Assembly (NCBI GenBank): GCA_002633005.1
Contig: NMRA01000438.1
Location: 323,624 to 385,010, forward strand
From: Phoronis australis
Lineage: Eukaryota > Phoronida > Phoronidae
Direction of reading: 5' to 3'
DNA length: 61,387 bases
Shown here: positions 46,414-56,850 of the stretch, one piece after another
How the letters are laid out: the number at the start of each line of letters is the position of its first letter
How positions within the stretch are numbered: the first letter of the stretch is position 1
Made by a program: the position numbers and the translations under genes
Notes under the pieces: model-generated
Told to the model about the DNA's origin: nothing
Database searches by the model: none
Seen by the model: only the letters and a program-made list of their open reading frames with translations

Positions 46414-46562
46414 CTGAAAACGTGTAGTCAGTCTGGGGACTTGTATCTGACCTAAATGCCAAACGTCTTGTTGGTTTCCCTGTACGTGGAAAGATGTCGA
46501 CAACCTAGACAAATTGTCACCAGGTTTGGATACAAATACTTCCAACGAACCCACCATGGAAT
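46414..46562 (-). CDS. Locus 3, MAM domain exon 3
   Basis: The acceptor is CTTTATTGTAG and the donor CAG|GTAGAT. It enters in phase 1 and leaves in phase 0. It encodes GSLEVFVSKPG and FHVQGNQQDVWHLGQIQVP, the same length as exon 3 of locus 1 and clearly its closest relative in the window. Confidence 0.88.
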
Positions 46563-47663
46563 CTACAATAAAGAATGTGTAAGTGAAGTTAATTCTGGAA
46601 GCCACAAAAGCAAACTTATTTTAATTATAACTTGCTGTTTCAAAAATTCTAAAATTCAGTATTAAATTACGAAACTGAAATTTTGATTTATTTTTTCAGG
46701 AAGTTAAAGGGAATGTAAATTATGTTGTACTTGTATAATCCATGTTCTGGAAGTCAATAAACAACTTTCTTGACAAACGAATAGTATTTGCCCTTTCACA
46801 GGATTGGCATCACGTTTCCACCCTTTGGTTGAATTACAAAGGCCGGTTTGAAGCAAGAACGAATCTAATGTGAACAGAACTGTAGATGACACCGAATTCA
46901 TTACGGTAAGTGAACAAATCAAGTCTGGACAGAAGCCACTGGATTATTGCGCTTTAAGAACCATCCCATTGATTTTGAAGCAAGTGATCAATTTTGTTCA
47001 CACATAATTGCAGGTTTTACCTAGAATTATAGAAATCTTTCAAAGGATTAATTTCGCAATTAAAGTTTACCTAGTTTTCTATTAAGTGCTCAGGAAGTTT
47101 GACCTCGAGTGCTGAGTTCTGTTAAGATATTCACATACATCAGCGCAATAAGAGTACATGGAATTATTCATACATGTATTACTACGCGCAGTTGCGTCCG
47201 TGGTATCAAGCGACAACGGATCAAACAATAAAGTTAATGAGCGTTTCATTTTGTTTCTTTTCAACTGCGCAATGTGACAGAATGTAAAAAGTCAACTCAT
47301 TAGCACCGGGCAGGAAATACGCACTCGAAGTAATGGGGCACACTCTGCACACTTGAAAGCGGGCGTAAGTGCGGCAAATCCTAGCTATCGTGAAGTGTTC
47401 GTGGGTTTCAGAAATTCCAAGTGCATTCCTTTCCTTATAGACCTTTTCCAAGATAGGATTTTTGTCCAGGTTCCCTTGAATTCATGGTGCTAACCTGTTA
47501 GGTCAGGACGGGAGACCGCCAAAGGTTTAAAAGACCTTGTGTTCAGTGTTTTCAACGTCAGCGGTTATACGCCTTGTTCAACGAGATGGCGATGTTGTGC
47601 CACATTCGGCCCTGCTCAAGCAGTTGGGAAACTCTCAATTGGTTTAGTCAGAGTTACCATAGA

Positions 47664-47847
47664 CAGAGGCAGATCTACGTTTTCAGGAAGAGTGGGCGGG
47701 GTGTTTAGGATTCGAGCAAATGTGAGGCGCGTAGCGCCGAGCGCAAGGAAGATTTTTTGTGGTTATTAGTAACTGATTTCGTTTTTCTGATCCTGTCCCA
47801 AGGGGGGTTGTACTCCGTGAACCCCCCCCCCTGTAGATCCGCCTCTG
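47664..47847. mobile_element. hAT-like miniature element, 184 bp
   Basis: The ends are inverted repeats: CAGAGGCAGATCTAC on the left, CAGAGGCGGATCTAC reading inward from the right. CAG-starting ends of this type are typical of hAT elements. ATAGA flanks both sides (47659-47663 and 47848-47852) as a possible target duplication; hAT elements usually give 8 bp, so this assignment is tentative. There is no room for a transposase. Confidence 0.55.
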
Positions 47848-48235
47848 ATAGAATCATACGCGCGAGCATTGCATCTTACGCACGAACCACCTACAAACCT
47901 ATGAATCACGCATACGAACAAAAATCATGCGCCCAAACCACAAAAATCATACATACGAACACAAAACCATACATATGAACAAAAAACCATACACACGAGC
48001 ATCGAATCACACGCACGAACACTTTATTGTTTGGTGATTCGTGCGTATGATTCAGATGCTCGTCAATATGATTTGTGTTACTATGTGTGATATTTTTGTG
48101 GTTCGTGCGCATGATTTTTGTTCCTATGCGTGATATTTGGGTTCGTATGCATGATTCATTGACTCGTATGCAAGAGTCATAGGTTTGCAGGTGGCTCGTG
48201 CGTATGATTCGGATGCTCGTGCGTATGGTACCCCT
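47848..48235. repeat. Long imperfect fold-back with short internal repeats
   Basis: The left arm (about 47851-48028) and right arm (about 48029-48232) are imperfect reverse complements. Both are built from words such as AATCATACGCACGAGCA, CACCTACAAACCTATGA and CGAACAAAAATCATGCGC. It could form a hairpin of close to 190 bp. It begins directly at the edge of the 184-bp miniature element. Confidence 0.7.
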
Positions 48236-48394
48236 GTTAGTGTGCCTTATACTTACAGCCATTTAACCAACATACGCTCTCAAATTGATTAGCTATGACT
48301 AGGTTTTATCAAGTTTTCGTACCGTATAACTACACGTTCTGCAAGTAAACTTCGAAGTTTTTGTTTTACTTGAAATGTGCTCCATACAACTTAC

Positions 48395-48538
48395 CGCTCA
48401 TGCCTATAGCGCCGCTATATATGTGGTACCAGAACTGGAAACAGCTACCACTCCACTTAGCGGAGAAATTCTGCGAAATTAGAACGGCCGATTCTCCTTC
48501 CTTCCGCGGGGCAGACGACTCGGTGAAGAGAAAATGAC
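48395..48538 (-). CDS. Locus 3, MAM domain exon 2
   Basis: The acceptor is GCATTTAG and the donor G|GTAAGT, with phase 1 on both sides. It encodes GHFLFTESSAPRKEGESAVL and CFQFWYHIYSGAIG, including the third MAM cysteine (protein residue 107). It has the full-length loop that locus 1 has lost. Confidence 0.88.
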
Positions 48539-48882
48539 CTAAATGCAAACGAAATGATTTGAAAGGCTATCAAAAAGTCGAGTGTAAGTCCTATTAAAAG
48601 TGCTTATCTTCTTCAAAGACCATTGGCCAAAATTGTTCGCAACCGAGGGTGAAATGAATAGCAAACTAAGGGCACTTTTGCAACGGTTTAGATCATAAAA
48701 CTGGTCTCAACAGGTTGGTTACTCATTGATCTCTGGGCTTAAACACAGAGCATAGAAAACTTGCAGTTCCTTACAGCTTAAGAGCAACTTAAGTTGGTTT
48801 TCAAGGCAAGTTAATTTACGCGCTGTTGATTCTTTTCTAGTCCAGAACTCATTTCTAATCTGGGAAGAATATTCTGAGACCA

Positions 48883-49957
48883 CAGAGGCGGATCCAGGAT
48901 TTTTAAAGGGGGTGTTGGATCAACGATTTTTAAACAGGGGGTCCAGGTCAACAATTTGAAAATTCTAGATTTGATACATAGGCGGATTTAGGGGGGGGGG
49001 CCCAGGGGGCCCGACCCCCCCTTGGCTGCCGCAAAAAATAAAACAGCAAGAGCGTAGGGAAATGTTGAGTTTATTAATTAACCCCAGTACTTAAAATTAT
49101 ACGGATGAAAAAAAAAATTAAATGTGTGCAGTTTTATTGTTGAGGGGGGGGGCTCAAATCCAATTTCAAGTGTCAAATTCGGAACACGGCGCATTCGTAA
49201 CGGAACTAGGGCTAAGTATAGGCTCTCCCGCGATATCCCAGGCGACCGGCAGTGGCGCTGCGCACTACGACTCCGTTTCCGTCGTCTGCTCCACTGTGCA
49301 ATGAAGAAAATTTACTTCATTTTTTAAAGAAAATGGAACCTGAGTGACGTTGAAAAAACAGAAGCTGCTGGTAAGATGTGAATTTTAATCGAAGCCTTAG
49401 TGAATCACTCAGAAACTCGCAATACTCTCTTTGTCAAACCTTATCTTAAGACGATTTCCAAAGCAATCCCGTCATTATTGCCAACAAGAAAAAACGGATT
49501 TGGTCTTTTGGGCATTTGAAGACTATTTTAAATACGACAAATTTGTTAAGAATCGATGGCACAAAACGTGTAATAAGCATTACAAAAGGAAGTAGGTTTC
49601 GCGCGCAAACGCTGTGGACCATAAACAAGTAGGTCTCTTAATAAAACATTAGTAGTAAAAGCGTGGTGGTGTAGTGCTAATCCACGCGCTCGCTAAGCAC
49701 CAGGTTGTGAGTACGAGTCTGTATGACACGTGTTCAGTGTTTTTTTTTCTTTTTTTTTCTTGGATAATACTTCAGGAATCAAGGAAAATGCTTGATTTTT
49801 AAAGGTAAAAACAGAAAATTTTCCTGGGGTTTGCCCCCCCTCCCGACCTCCCCCCATTCGGTGCTATGCCCATCTACAATCGTGGTTCAGTTTGCGCAAA
49901 TGCTTACAGCCGGACAAAATGTTGGAGCCCCCTTGTGATATCCTTGATCCGCCACTG
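48883..49957. mobile_element. hAT-like non-autonomous element or nested set
   Basis: The ends read CAGAGGCGGATCCAGGAT (left) and CAGTGGCGGATCAAGGAT (right, inward), with 16 of 18 positions identical. Poly-G and poly-C tracts lie just inside both ends. Further CGGAT-type ends at about 48980 and 50020 suggest nested copies. I see no transposase and no clean target duplication. It lies in intron 1-2 of locus 3 and contains the tRNA-like sequence at 49659-49730. Confidence 0.5.
49659..49730 (+). repeat. tRNA-derived SINE head
   Basis: An A-box-like TGGTGTAGTGCT at 49667 and a B-box-like GAGTACGAGTC at 49709 are spaced about 42 bp, with CACGCGCTCGC and GCACCAGGTTGTGAG between, the usual layout of tRNA-derived SINEs. 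A T-rich tract follows at 49740. It does not fold as a functional tRNA. Confidence 0.55.
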
Positions 49958-50498
49958 TGATATTACTAAATCAAGGGAAAAAGGGAATGTACGAACCCCT
50001 TTGACCCCCTGGATCCGCGTATGAATCAGGGTTCGTTCTGTAACTCATAAATATAAGCGAATGCTTGTATTGATCACGTGCTTTGCTCGTAATTTTAGAA
50101 ATTAAATATCACGAACACTCTCGTGATCAAATCTAACCCAGCCTACGGCGACTGCCAAGGGGGTCTTATCAAAAGTTAATTGTCTTTGACATAAGGTGGG
50201 TATGAAGTCGTTTTGATGTACATTGTAACGTGCATAACAAATTCAGCAACGCAAAACATTCATCCCACGACACTGTCAGTCACCATTTGGCAATAAGCTA
50301 ATGGCACCGATAAGCCAAACATTAGACAACTTCGACAAAGCACGATACCTTAAAATTTTGCAGCTGTCCTAATGTACGATTCAGAAATTTAATCAGAGCC
50401 ACGGAACCAGCGCGCATCCCACCATGTTAATTGGAAGGTATGAAATGGCGGCTTACGGCAATTCAGCATACACATGTAAGTGAATCGGCATACAATAC

Positions 50499-50642
50499 CT
50501 TTATTGCTACCAAGGGTGTGATCCACTGACGGGCCAGTCGACCGTGTTGGCGTTGTACTGGCGCGGGTCCAGTCAAAGTCATCACTTGAACTTTGTGACC
50601 ATCCACACAAATTCCTTTCAAAGTTACAGGAATGTAGCGTAA
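50499..50642 (-). CDS. Locus 3, MAM domain exon 1
   Basis: The acceptor is GATATCCTGCAG and the donor G|GTATTG, with phase 1 on both sides. It encodes [20 protein letters not shown], then WTRASTTPT and [12 protein letters not shown], with cysteines at protein residues 32 and 39. This is a textbook MAM start and keeps the DDFDWTR strand that locus 1 has replaced. Confidence 0.88.
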
Positions 50643-53238
50643 CTGCAGGATATCAATTCATTAATTAACAATTAGTGCGACTATGAACATATGTGGACTA
50701 TCGCCTGATACGTTAGGGTGAAACCACTACTGTTAGAATTTGCTATTTTATATCTCTGGTGAAAGCGTCCAACAATAACCCACATAGTAGCTCTTCCGGT
50801 TTTAAAGTCAGTGATGTCTCGTTAAGTACTCACTTGGCCTGATCATTTAAAATTCACAAATACATTCTCTGGCATCTTTCGATAAAGTAGAAAACTGATC
50901 GTTCGTGATCTATAATAGAAATGCCACTCGCACAGAGCGACAATTTTATTTTTTGTATAACACAAGTACACAGCTAGGCTTGAACTATGATCAAAATAAG
51001 TCGGAAGAGTTCGAGCCAGAGATTAAAATTTTGATTTTTGCTTGAAATCTCAAATTTTTACTCGAGTTTGTAGCTCGAATTTCGGAATGACGAAGTGCGA
51101 ACTTCAACGTGAAACACATATGTCTAAACTGTTATGTACTCGACTATAGAATTCGAACGGAAAATGTCGAGTGTTGCAATGTTTGAGCTTGGAACAGATC
51201 TTTGATCTGGAAATGTACTAGCAAACACGTCGTACACTTTTATACTTTCTTACCCGGTAGAGATACAATTGTGAAAAGTATCTGAAACTAATCGAAAATG
51301 TTTCTATGAATCACCAGCCTAAAACTCCAGCAAGCTGGCAAAAAGAGACACAACGTGGTTATCTATATTGTTTTGTTAATTACGAGATAACCATCTAAGT
51401 CGTTACAGAACAACAGAATAAGTAAACATTTGTCATTTCTTTTTAATGCCAGGTAGGGTAGAGTGGGACAAGACGTCCAGTAGGGTGGTGGAACGCCCAC
51501 GTCAAACTAGGAAGCACGTGCACCACGCGTGCAAGCGCCTACTTGACTCTTTTACTAGCTCAACAGGAAATCGTTTTATTTTTAAAACCTTTCTTCTCAG
51601 TAGAACACTTATTACTGTGTGAGTAATATTTATACCATGCGCTCTTGAAAATTTTTGTCCTCATGAATTTCCCGAGATGAATGGATATTTTATTACGCTT
51701 TCATGGAATAAAAAAATCTCAAAAATGAACGTTTCAGCTAGTCAGGAAATCGCAACAAGTAACCAGTACAAGCGCCGCTATTGCCAGTAAAGACATTAAA
51801 ATCACATGTGGCCTGAGAAAAATAGTTGAGCACCTTCCTTAATATGAATGACAGGATTTTTCAAACAAATACTTGACTCAAAACAGCATCTAAGGACAAA
51901 TTCTGTTTAAGCCGCCTGAAAAGGCTACAATTGTCAAAAGAAGCCTTGTTGTGAACCCAACTGTTGATTCAATCACAAAAAGAGTCCAGGACTGTGGAAG
52001 GGGCAACCGCTGGTGACGGTGAAACTAATATGCTCATAGATTCAGCATTGCAACTGAGTAGAATGGAGTCCGGTCTTGTAGAAAATCTCGGGCCGCCAGG
52101 TTGAGCTAGCCTGGAATTATTTGACAAAAGTATCGAGTAAACGTAGATTTCGTGTTTTAAATCTGAGGAATGACTTAAATCCAACGCCTTCTGAGTGGCC
52201 GTGTTAGTTTTGCTTTGAAGTGTAAAGATTTTACGAATGGAACCTGCTTACCTGCTTGTGTTTTATTCACTACATTTTTTTTTGTTTTCATGAACGCCAA
52301 GACCGAAGTCCGCCCCTGTCCAATAATTTTCACACAGCTATAACTGACTATAGCTTATCTTAATTTAAAAATATCGCCTGTTTCCGATTCGCGTGTTTTG
52401 CGACAGTGAGTTTCTTGTACATCAGTGAGAACTGCATTCCCGAGGGGGTTTGAGTCAAATGTTAAGCTGTTCGCCTATACATGTAGATGTAAAAAGCTGA
52501 CGAATAATTATGTTTGTGTAAATCACAAACATTACTTTGACTGTGGTCAGCATGTGTATGTCTTTGTGGCCAATTTGCCCGCAAGGAGCCATAAGAGGGG
52601 AGGGGGCCCAAAATGTTGCCTAGAAGAATTGGTCAAAGCGCGATTGTATGCACAGGCTGCCCGAAAGTTCCGGGGCCTAGCGATGTGAACCTGGTGTTCC
52701 CAATTTCTATCCGAGGACTTAAAAAACCACGACCGGGATTCCGCCGCAGTCTGGCCCCCCGGCTGCCGTTCCAAGTTGGTGCACTCGATACTTCTTCACG
52801 TTGTTGCTGTTTAATTTTGCTTACACCAGCCAAGGGGGGGGGCTTGGGCTCCCCCCTAAATCCGCCTATGGTACAAATCTCTCTGGATGGAGCATAAAAA
52901 CGAATTCTGAAAACTCAACAACAATATTGTTCAGTAAGCTTAACTGTGCACCACATCTGGGCGCGAAATAACGTCTTTCATTGATAAAGGCGACGGTCTT
53001 TGTGGCGATCTAGTAAACCCAGAGACATTTGTATTTCGACAATGGAGAAATATACAAAATATATGACTTTGGCAAAACCTTACAACTGTGGTGGTTTAGT
53101 TCTTCCAGTTCCTCCAGTACCTACCGTGTGTTTACAACGCCATGTGATTAACAAATTGAACGTTTCCTGTCACCAAATACAATTACCATCAGTGTCATCA
53201 AACGGGCAATTCTGTTAACGATACGAGAAACCACCTAC
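50643..53238 (-). other. Locus 3 intron 1
   Basis: No additional exon is seen. G/C homopolymer-rich pieces near 52590-52880 (GGGGCTTGGGCTCCCCCCTAAATCCGCC) look like ends of the same hAT-like group as 48883-49957. Confidence 0.4.
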
Positions 53239-53317
53239 CTGTCAACTTTTCACAGGAGACAACCATAAGGAAAAGAGCAACAAGTAAAAACACACAAAGC
53301 AGATGTTCCATGGCCAT
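53239..53317 (-). CDS. Locus 3, first exon with signal peptide
   Basis: An ATG at 53317 in a good context (AAAAATGG) starts 26 codons that form a classic signal peptide: MAMEHLL, a hydrophobic core of about 14 residues (VFLLVALFLMVV), then SC-EK. The exon ends at ACAG|GTAGGT in phase 1, exactly what MAM exon 1 at 50642 needs. A second in-frame ATG lies two codons later and could also be used. Cleavage is likely near SC|EK or just before it. Confidence 0.8.
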
Positions 53318-54542
53318 TTTTCTTGAAATACCGTTTGACGGCCGAAGAATCAGCTACTAACAAGTGGTTATAACCGTGCCAACATATGAAATGTTCGAAC
53401 GAGAATGAGGACTTTTCTAGTGACCCTTGGTTAGAATTGGTGACCTGCCATGTTCCCTTTCCCGTCGTGTGTCAGCGGTCGGTCCAGGAAGGCATGTGAG
53501 GAACATTGTCTGCATCGACATTTCCGGTTTATCAACACATGCTATACTGAATCTATATCACTTAACACAAATTGTTCCTACGTATAGGACCATAAGTTCA
53601 ACAAATCTGAAAATTCAAACTCAGCTAATATTTTATAAAATCTTAGGGAGTTAGCGTTATTTGAATTCTCGTGGAAAACTGGGACACTTTCTCGCCCTAT
53701 TTTAGAATTCACTGCGTTATTAGGTGGCTCATTCTCCACAGATGCATATTATTGTATTCCAGACTAAAAGATATTTTTCGGGTGCTTCACGAGAACTTTA
53801 AGGCGAGTATTTCGCGACTATACTTGCATGCAGCTAGCAAAATGGTGGTCTAAAGTAAATGGGTCGGGGAGAATGATTGAAGTAGGGCATAAACTTATTT
53901 GTTTTCGGTCCATAAGAAATGATTTCTCGCTGCAGGTATGCACGAACCGCTCCCTTGTGTGTTTGCAATGGTGTGGACCTAATATTGAAGTGGTTTAAAG
54001 CGAACACGTGGAGCTTCAATGCCACAGCCAACGAAACAGGAGACTCCTCGCTCCATCCCATGTCAATCTCCTGGACCGCTTACGTCTGATGACTCAACAG
54101 GACGAATTCATGCGTCGTTCCAAGTCCACTTGACTGCAGTGATTTGGCACTCAAGTTGGCCGTCACAACCCCTCGCACTCGCAAGTGATTTCTTTACGGC
54201 AGGTCGATGTTGATCGTAAACAAAGGTCACGCAAAGTTAATTAAAAGTTTTAGCATCTGTTCCTATTGCAAACAATTTTGTTTGTGGGCGGGCTACTACA
54301 CCAGGCTCTCACTGAACAGAATGAAGAACAGGCGAAATTACCGTCTTCATCATCGTCGTCTTCATTACTATTAATAAAATCTTGATGGGCCCCATTGTCA
54401 TCGTCCTTATTACATTAATCGTCATCGTCACCACCAACACCACTGCCAACACCACCGTCAACTTCGTCATAAACACCATCATCGATCGTCGTCATCGCCA
54501 TATTACCACCACCACCATCATCATCACTATCAACCTTTCAAA
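53318..54542. other. 5' flank of locus 3
   Basis: It should contain the locus 3 promoter, but I see no clear TATA box or motif. A simple-repeat stretch rich in ATC and ACC triplets lies at about 54340-54540. Confidence 0.35.
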
Positions 54543-54970
54543 CCAGCTGAAAACCTGTAAGGCTCTTACCATCGAGACCAAGAACTGCATTACCTTTCCG
54601 TGTACATGTCTTTACCACGTAACAAGAATTATTGCAGTGCTGCAATTAAGGAGCAATGTATCCCCCAAACAAAATTTATGAAGTTCTTTTAAGATGAGTG
54701 GAAGGTCCAAGGTGTCTTCGTTGTTTGATGCAAGACAACGTGCCTTGCCACTGTCAGGGTGTAGCAATAAACCGTGCCATGTTTCTCTTTTACTCGCACA
54801 GTCCCAACGCAAAAAACAGGAGCATCTTCGCGTACAATTTGACACTCAGGCGGAACTGAGAGGTCAACAGGCTTCCCGTGAATCAGACACCTGACTAGGA
54901 TGTCCACTTTGTGCTGGGACGGTTTTTTAAAATCACTTGCCATCTGTGGTCGTACATGCACTTGTGTCAG
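54543..54970 (-). pseudogene. Frameshifted copy of an unrecognised exon
   Basis: Parallel to the exon at 55223-55646 on the minus strand, with about 85-90 percent identity by eye. The frame breaks where this copy reads ACACCCTGAC against ACACCACTGAC in the other (one base missing), and again where CCTTAATTGCAGCACTGC stands for CCTTGCAGCATGC (five bases more). The protein would start MASDFKKPSQHKVDILVRCL. A 15-base T run (A on the coding strand) lies just upstream, at 54971-54985. Confidence 0.55.
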
Positions 54971-55222
54971 TTTTTTTTTTTTTTCACTGTGATATATATT
55001 TATTGAAGGATACACAGAACATACAAAGAAATAATAACAAACCCAGAAACCGCGAAGCATTATATCTGGGTTGTAAACAATTCATAAATGAAACTTATAT
55101 ACATAGAGATATATACAATTAAGTAGTATCTAAAATAAGTATTCCAATACTTAGACATGCTATTACAGATATATAAAAACAAAAATATTTACAGATTCAT
55201 GTAGGGAAANATCCGCGCCAAA

Positions 55223-55646
55223 CCAGCTGCAAACCTGTAAGGCTCTTATCATCGAGACCAAGAACTGCATTACCTTTCCGTGTAAATGTCTTTACCACGT
55301 AACAAGAATTATTGCATGCTGCAAGGAACAATGTATCCCCCAAACAAAATTTATAAAGTCCTTTTAAGATGAGTGGAAAGTCCAAGATGTCTTCGTTGTT
55401 TGATGCAAGACAACGTGCATTGCCACTGTCAGTGGTGTACCAATAAATCGTGCCATAATTCCTTTTTAATCGCACAGTCCCAACGCAAAAAACAGGAGCA
55501 CATTGGCGTACAATTTGACACTCAGGCGGAACTGAGAGGTCAACAGGCTTCCCGTGAATCAGACACCTGACTAGGATGTCCACTTTGTGCTGGAATGGTT
55601 TTTTAAAATCACTTGCCATGTGTGGTCGTACATGTACTTGTGTCAG
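55223..55646 (-). CDS. Unrecognised exon, intact copy
   Basis: A minus-strand frame stays open through the whole block (the open frame runs 55751-55197) and reads as ordinary soluble protein: FKKP.QHKVDILVRCLIHGK, PVDLSVPPECQIV, PVFCVGTVR, SNNEDILDFPLILKGLYKFC. A possible acceptor CTGTCGCACACTGACACAAG precedes it. I do not recognise a family, and no TM segment or signal peptide is present. Its 3' limit is uncertain because a single N lies at 55210. The neighbouring copy at 54543-54970 is frameshifted; the two could be a tandem duplication or two alleles left side by side by assembly. Confidence 0.45.
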
Positions 55647-55751
55647 TGTGCGACAGAAATCACGTACGTGGAGCAGGGATACTAAAAGCGTGTTTTTAAT
55701 AACATCCTTGAGAGGGAGCTGTATGAACGCATTCGTTTTAATTAATTGCAA

Positions 55752-56630
55752 TTTTGTCCATACTCTGTGTGCGTAATTGCCAACGTAAATTGATTATTAC
55801 GCAAGTCAATTAGAGCTTTTTCCGAACATTGTTTGCGTACGGAAATTACAAACGCAGGAAACCCGCCACGGAGTATGCAAACGTCCGTCCGATGATCATT
55901 TACCGATCGAGAGATGTTGTGAGTGTACTTTTATCAAACGCTACACATGCAACAACTATAGGCATACGACAATGTATGTAATCATCTAATGGAATTTTTC
56001 AGTGCGTTTTACTTAAGGTGGTCTCAAGCTATATGTTTTAGGAGCGCATATCTGTCCAATGGCCAGGCTCGCTTCCTCTTGAAGTAAAGTACTCGTGGAG
56101 ATCGTTTTGATGGTCGTTTTGATTTTTGTCCGAGATCGGATTCATTCCATTTCAGAATTGAAAAAATCTGCCGTGGTATAGATCAGTTACAAAAACAACT
56201 GTGTCCAAAGAAATATCGTAGGCAAAATACCTTTTGATTTGGTCGTTTTGATGGTAGTTGATATTTTTAAGGTTTGCCAGCGATTGTTTTTAACAGTATT
56301 CATTTATTCAACTTTCATTGTCGGTAGCAGCCTTCTCGTTAGTTAAACAAGTTCATTGCCCACTACCACCGATGACTGAACAATCGCCAGAATTTTGAGT
56401 GGCGGCTTAAGTGACCAATCAGAACGCAGCCTTCTTGACACACCTTCGTTTCCAAGTAGCCATTTTACCCGACGGACAACACGTCGTCGGGTAAAACTTA
56501 TTGTTTTTTTTTTGTCAACTTTTTGTAAGGCGGCGGAGCTTGCGATAGGTCAATTAAACACCAACGGGCATATTGTTGAATAGCTTCTAGTTATAGCTAC
56601 GTGGGACTAATGTAGGAAACGTGACTGTTT
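55752..56630. other. Intergenic with one dispersed repeat
   Basis: Contains the second copy of the 33435-33530 repeat at 56022-56112. Otherwise I see nothing here. Confidence 0.35.
56022..56112 (+). repeat. Dispersed repeat, copy 2 of a pair
   Basis: Same sequence and orientation as 33435-33530; contains GGTGGTCTCAAGCTATATG and TTGAAGTAAAGTACTCG. Confidence 0.7.
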
Positions 56631-56639
56631 TTGACTTGG

Positions 56640-56850
56640 ACATTTGCTGACACTGCTGATTTATGGAAACTCTGCAAACCATCGGAAATTACAATTGTGT
56701 TTCTAAGACTATACTTTATGAGAAATAAGTCGATCTATTACTTGACGAAAGATTGTTTTGTACTCTCTTCAAAGTCTTTGCTGGCGTCAATCGTGTTTTT
56801 GCTTATTGACTCCAATATTCGTTTTGTTGCTTGTTGTGCCCTAAAAACTG
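56640..56850 (+). repeat. Dispersed duplicate, copy 1 (open frame on + strand)
   Basis: About 210 bp closely matching 59312-59522: CTGACACTG.TGATTT, AAACCATCGGAAATTACAAT, CTAAGACTATACTTTATGAG. Both copies have the same frame open (KPSEITI, LRLYFMRNKSIY.LTKD). Conservation of the frame hints at coding origin, but no family is recognised and it may be part of a mobile element. Confidence 0.6.

Larger units (their letters stand above)
46563..48394 (-). other. Locus 3 intron 2
   Basis: I looked for a ShKT exon equivalent to the one at the same place in locus 2 and found none. It contains the miniature element at 47664-47847 and the fold-back at 47848-48235. Confidence 0.5.

Noticed and set aside
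47860-48235. Possible CRISPR-like array of short repeats
   Set aside because: The repeated words lie in opposite orientation in the two arms without constant spacers, and the DNA is eukaryotic; a fold-back explains it.
49665-49733. Functional tRNA gene
   Set aside because: The boxes fit, but stems do not pair into a cloverleaf, and a T-rich tail within a transposon context points to a SINE.
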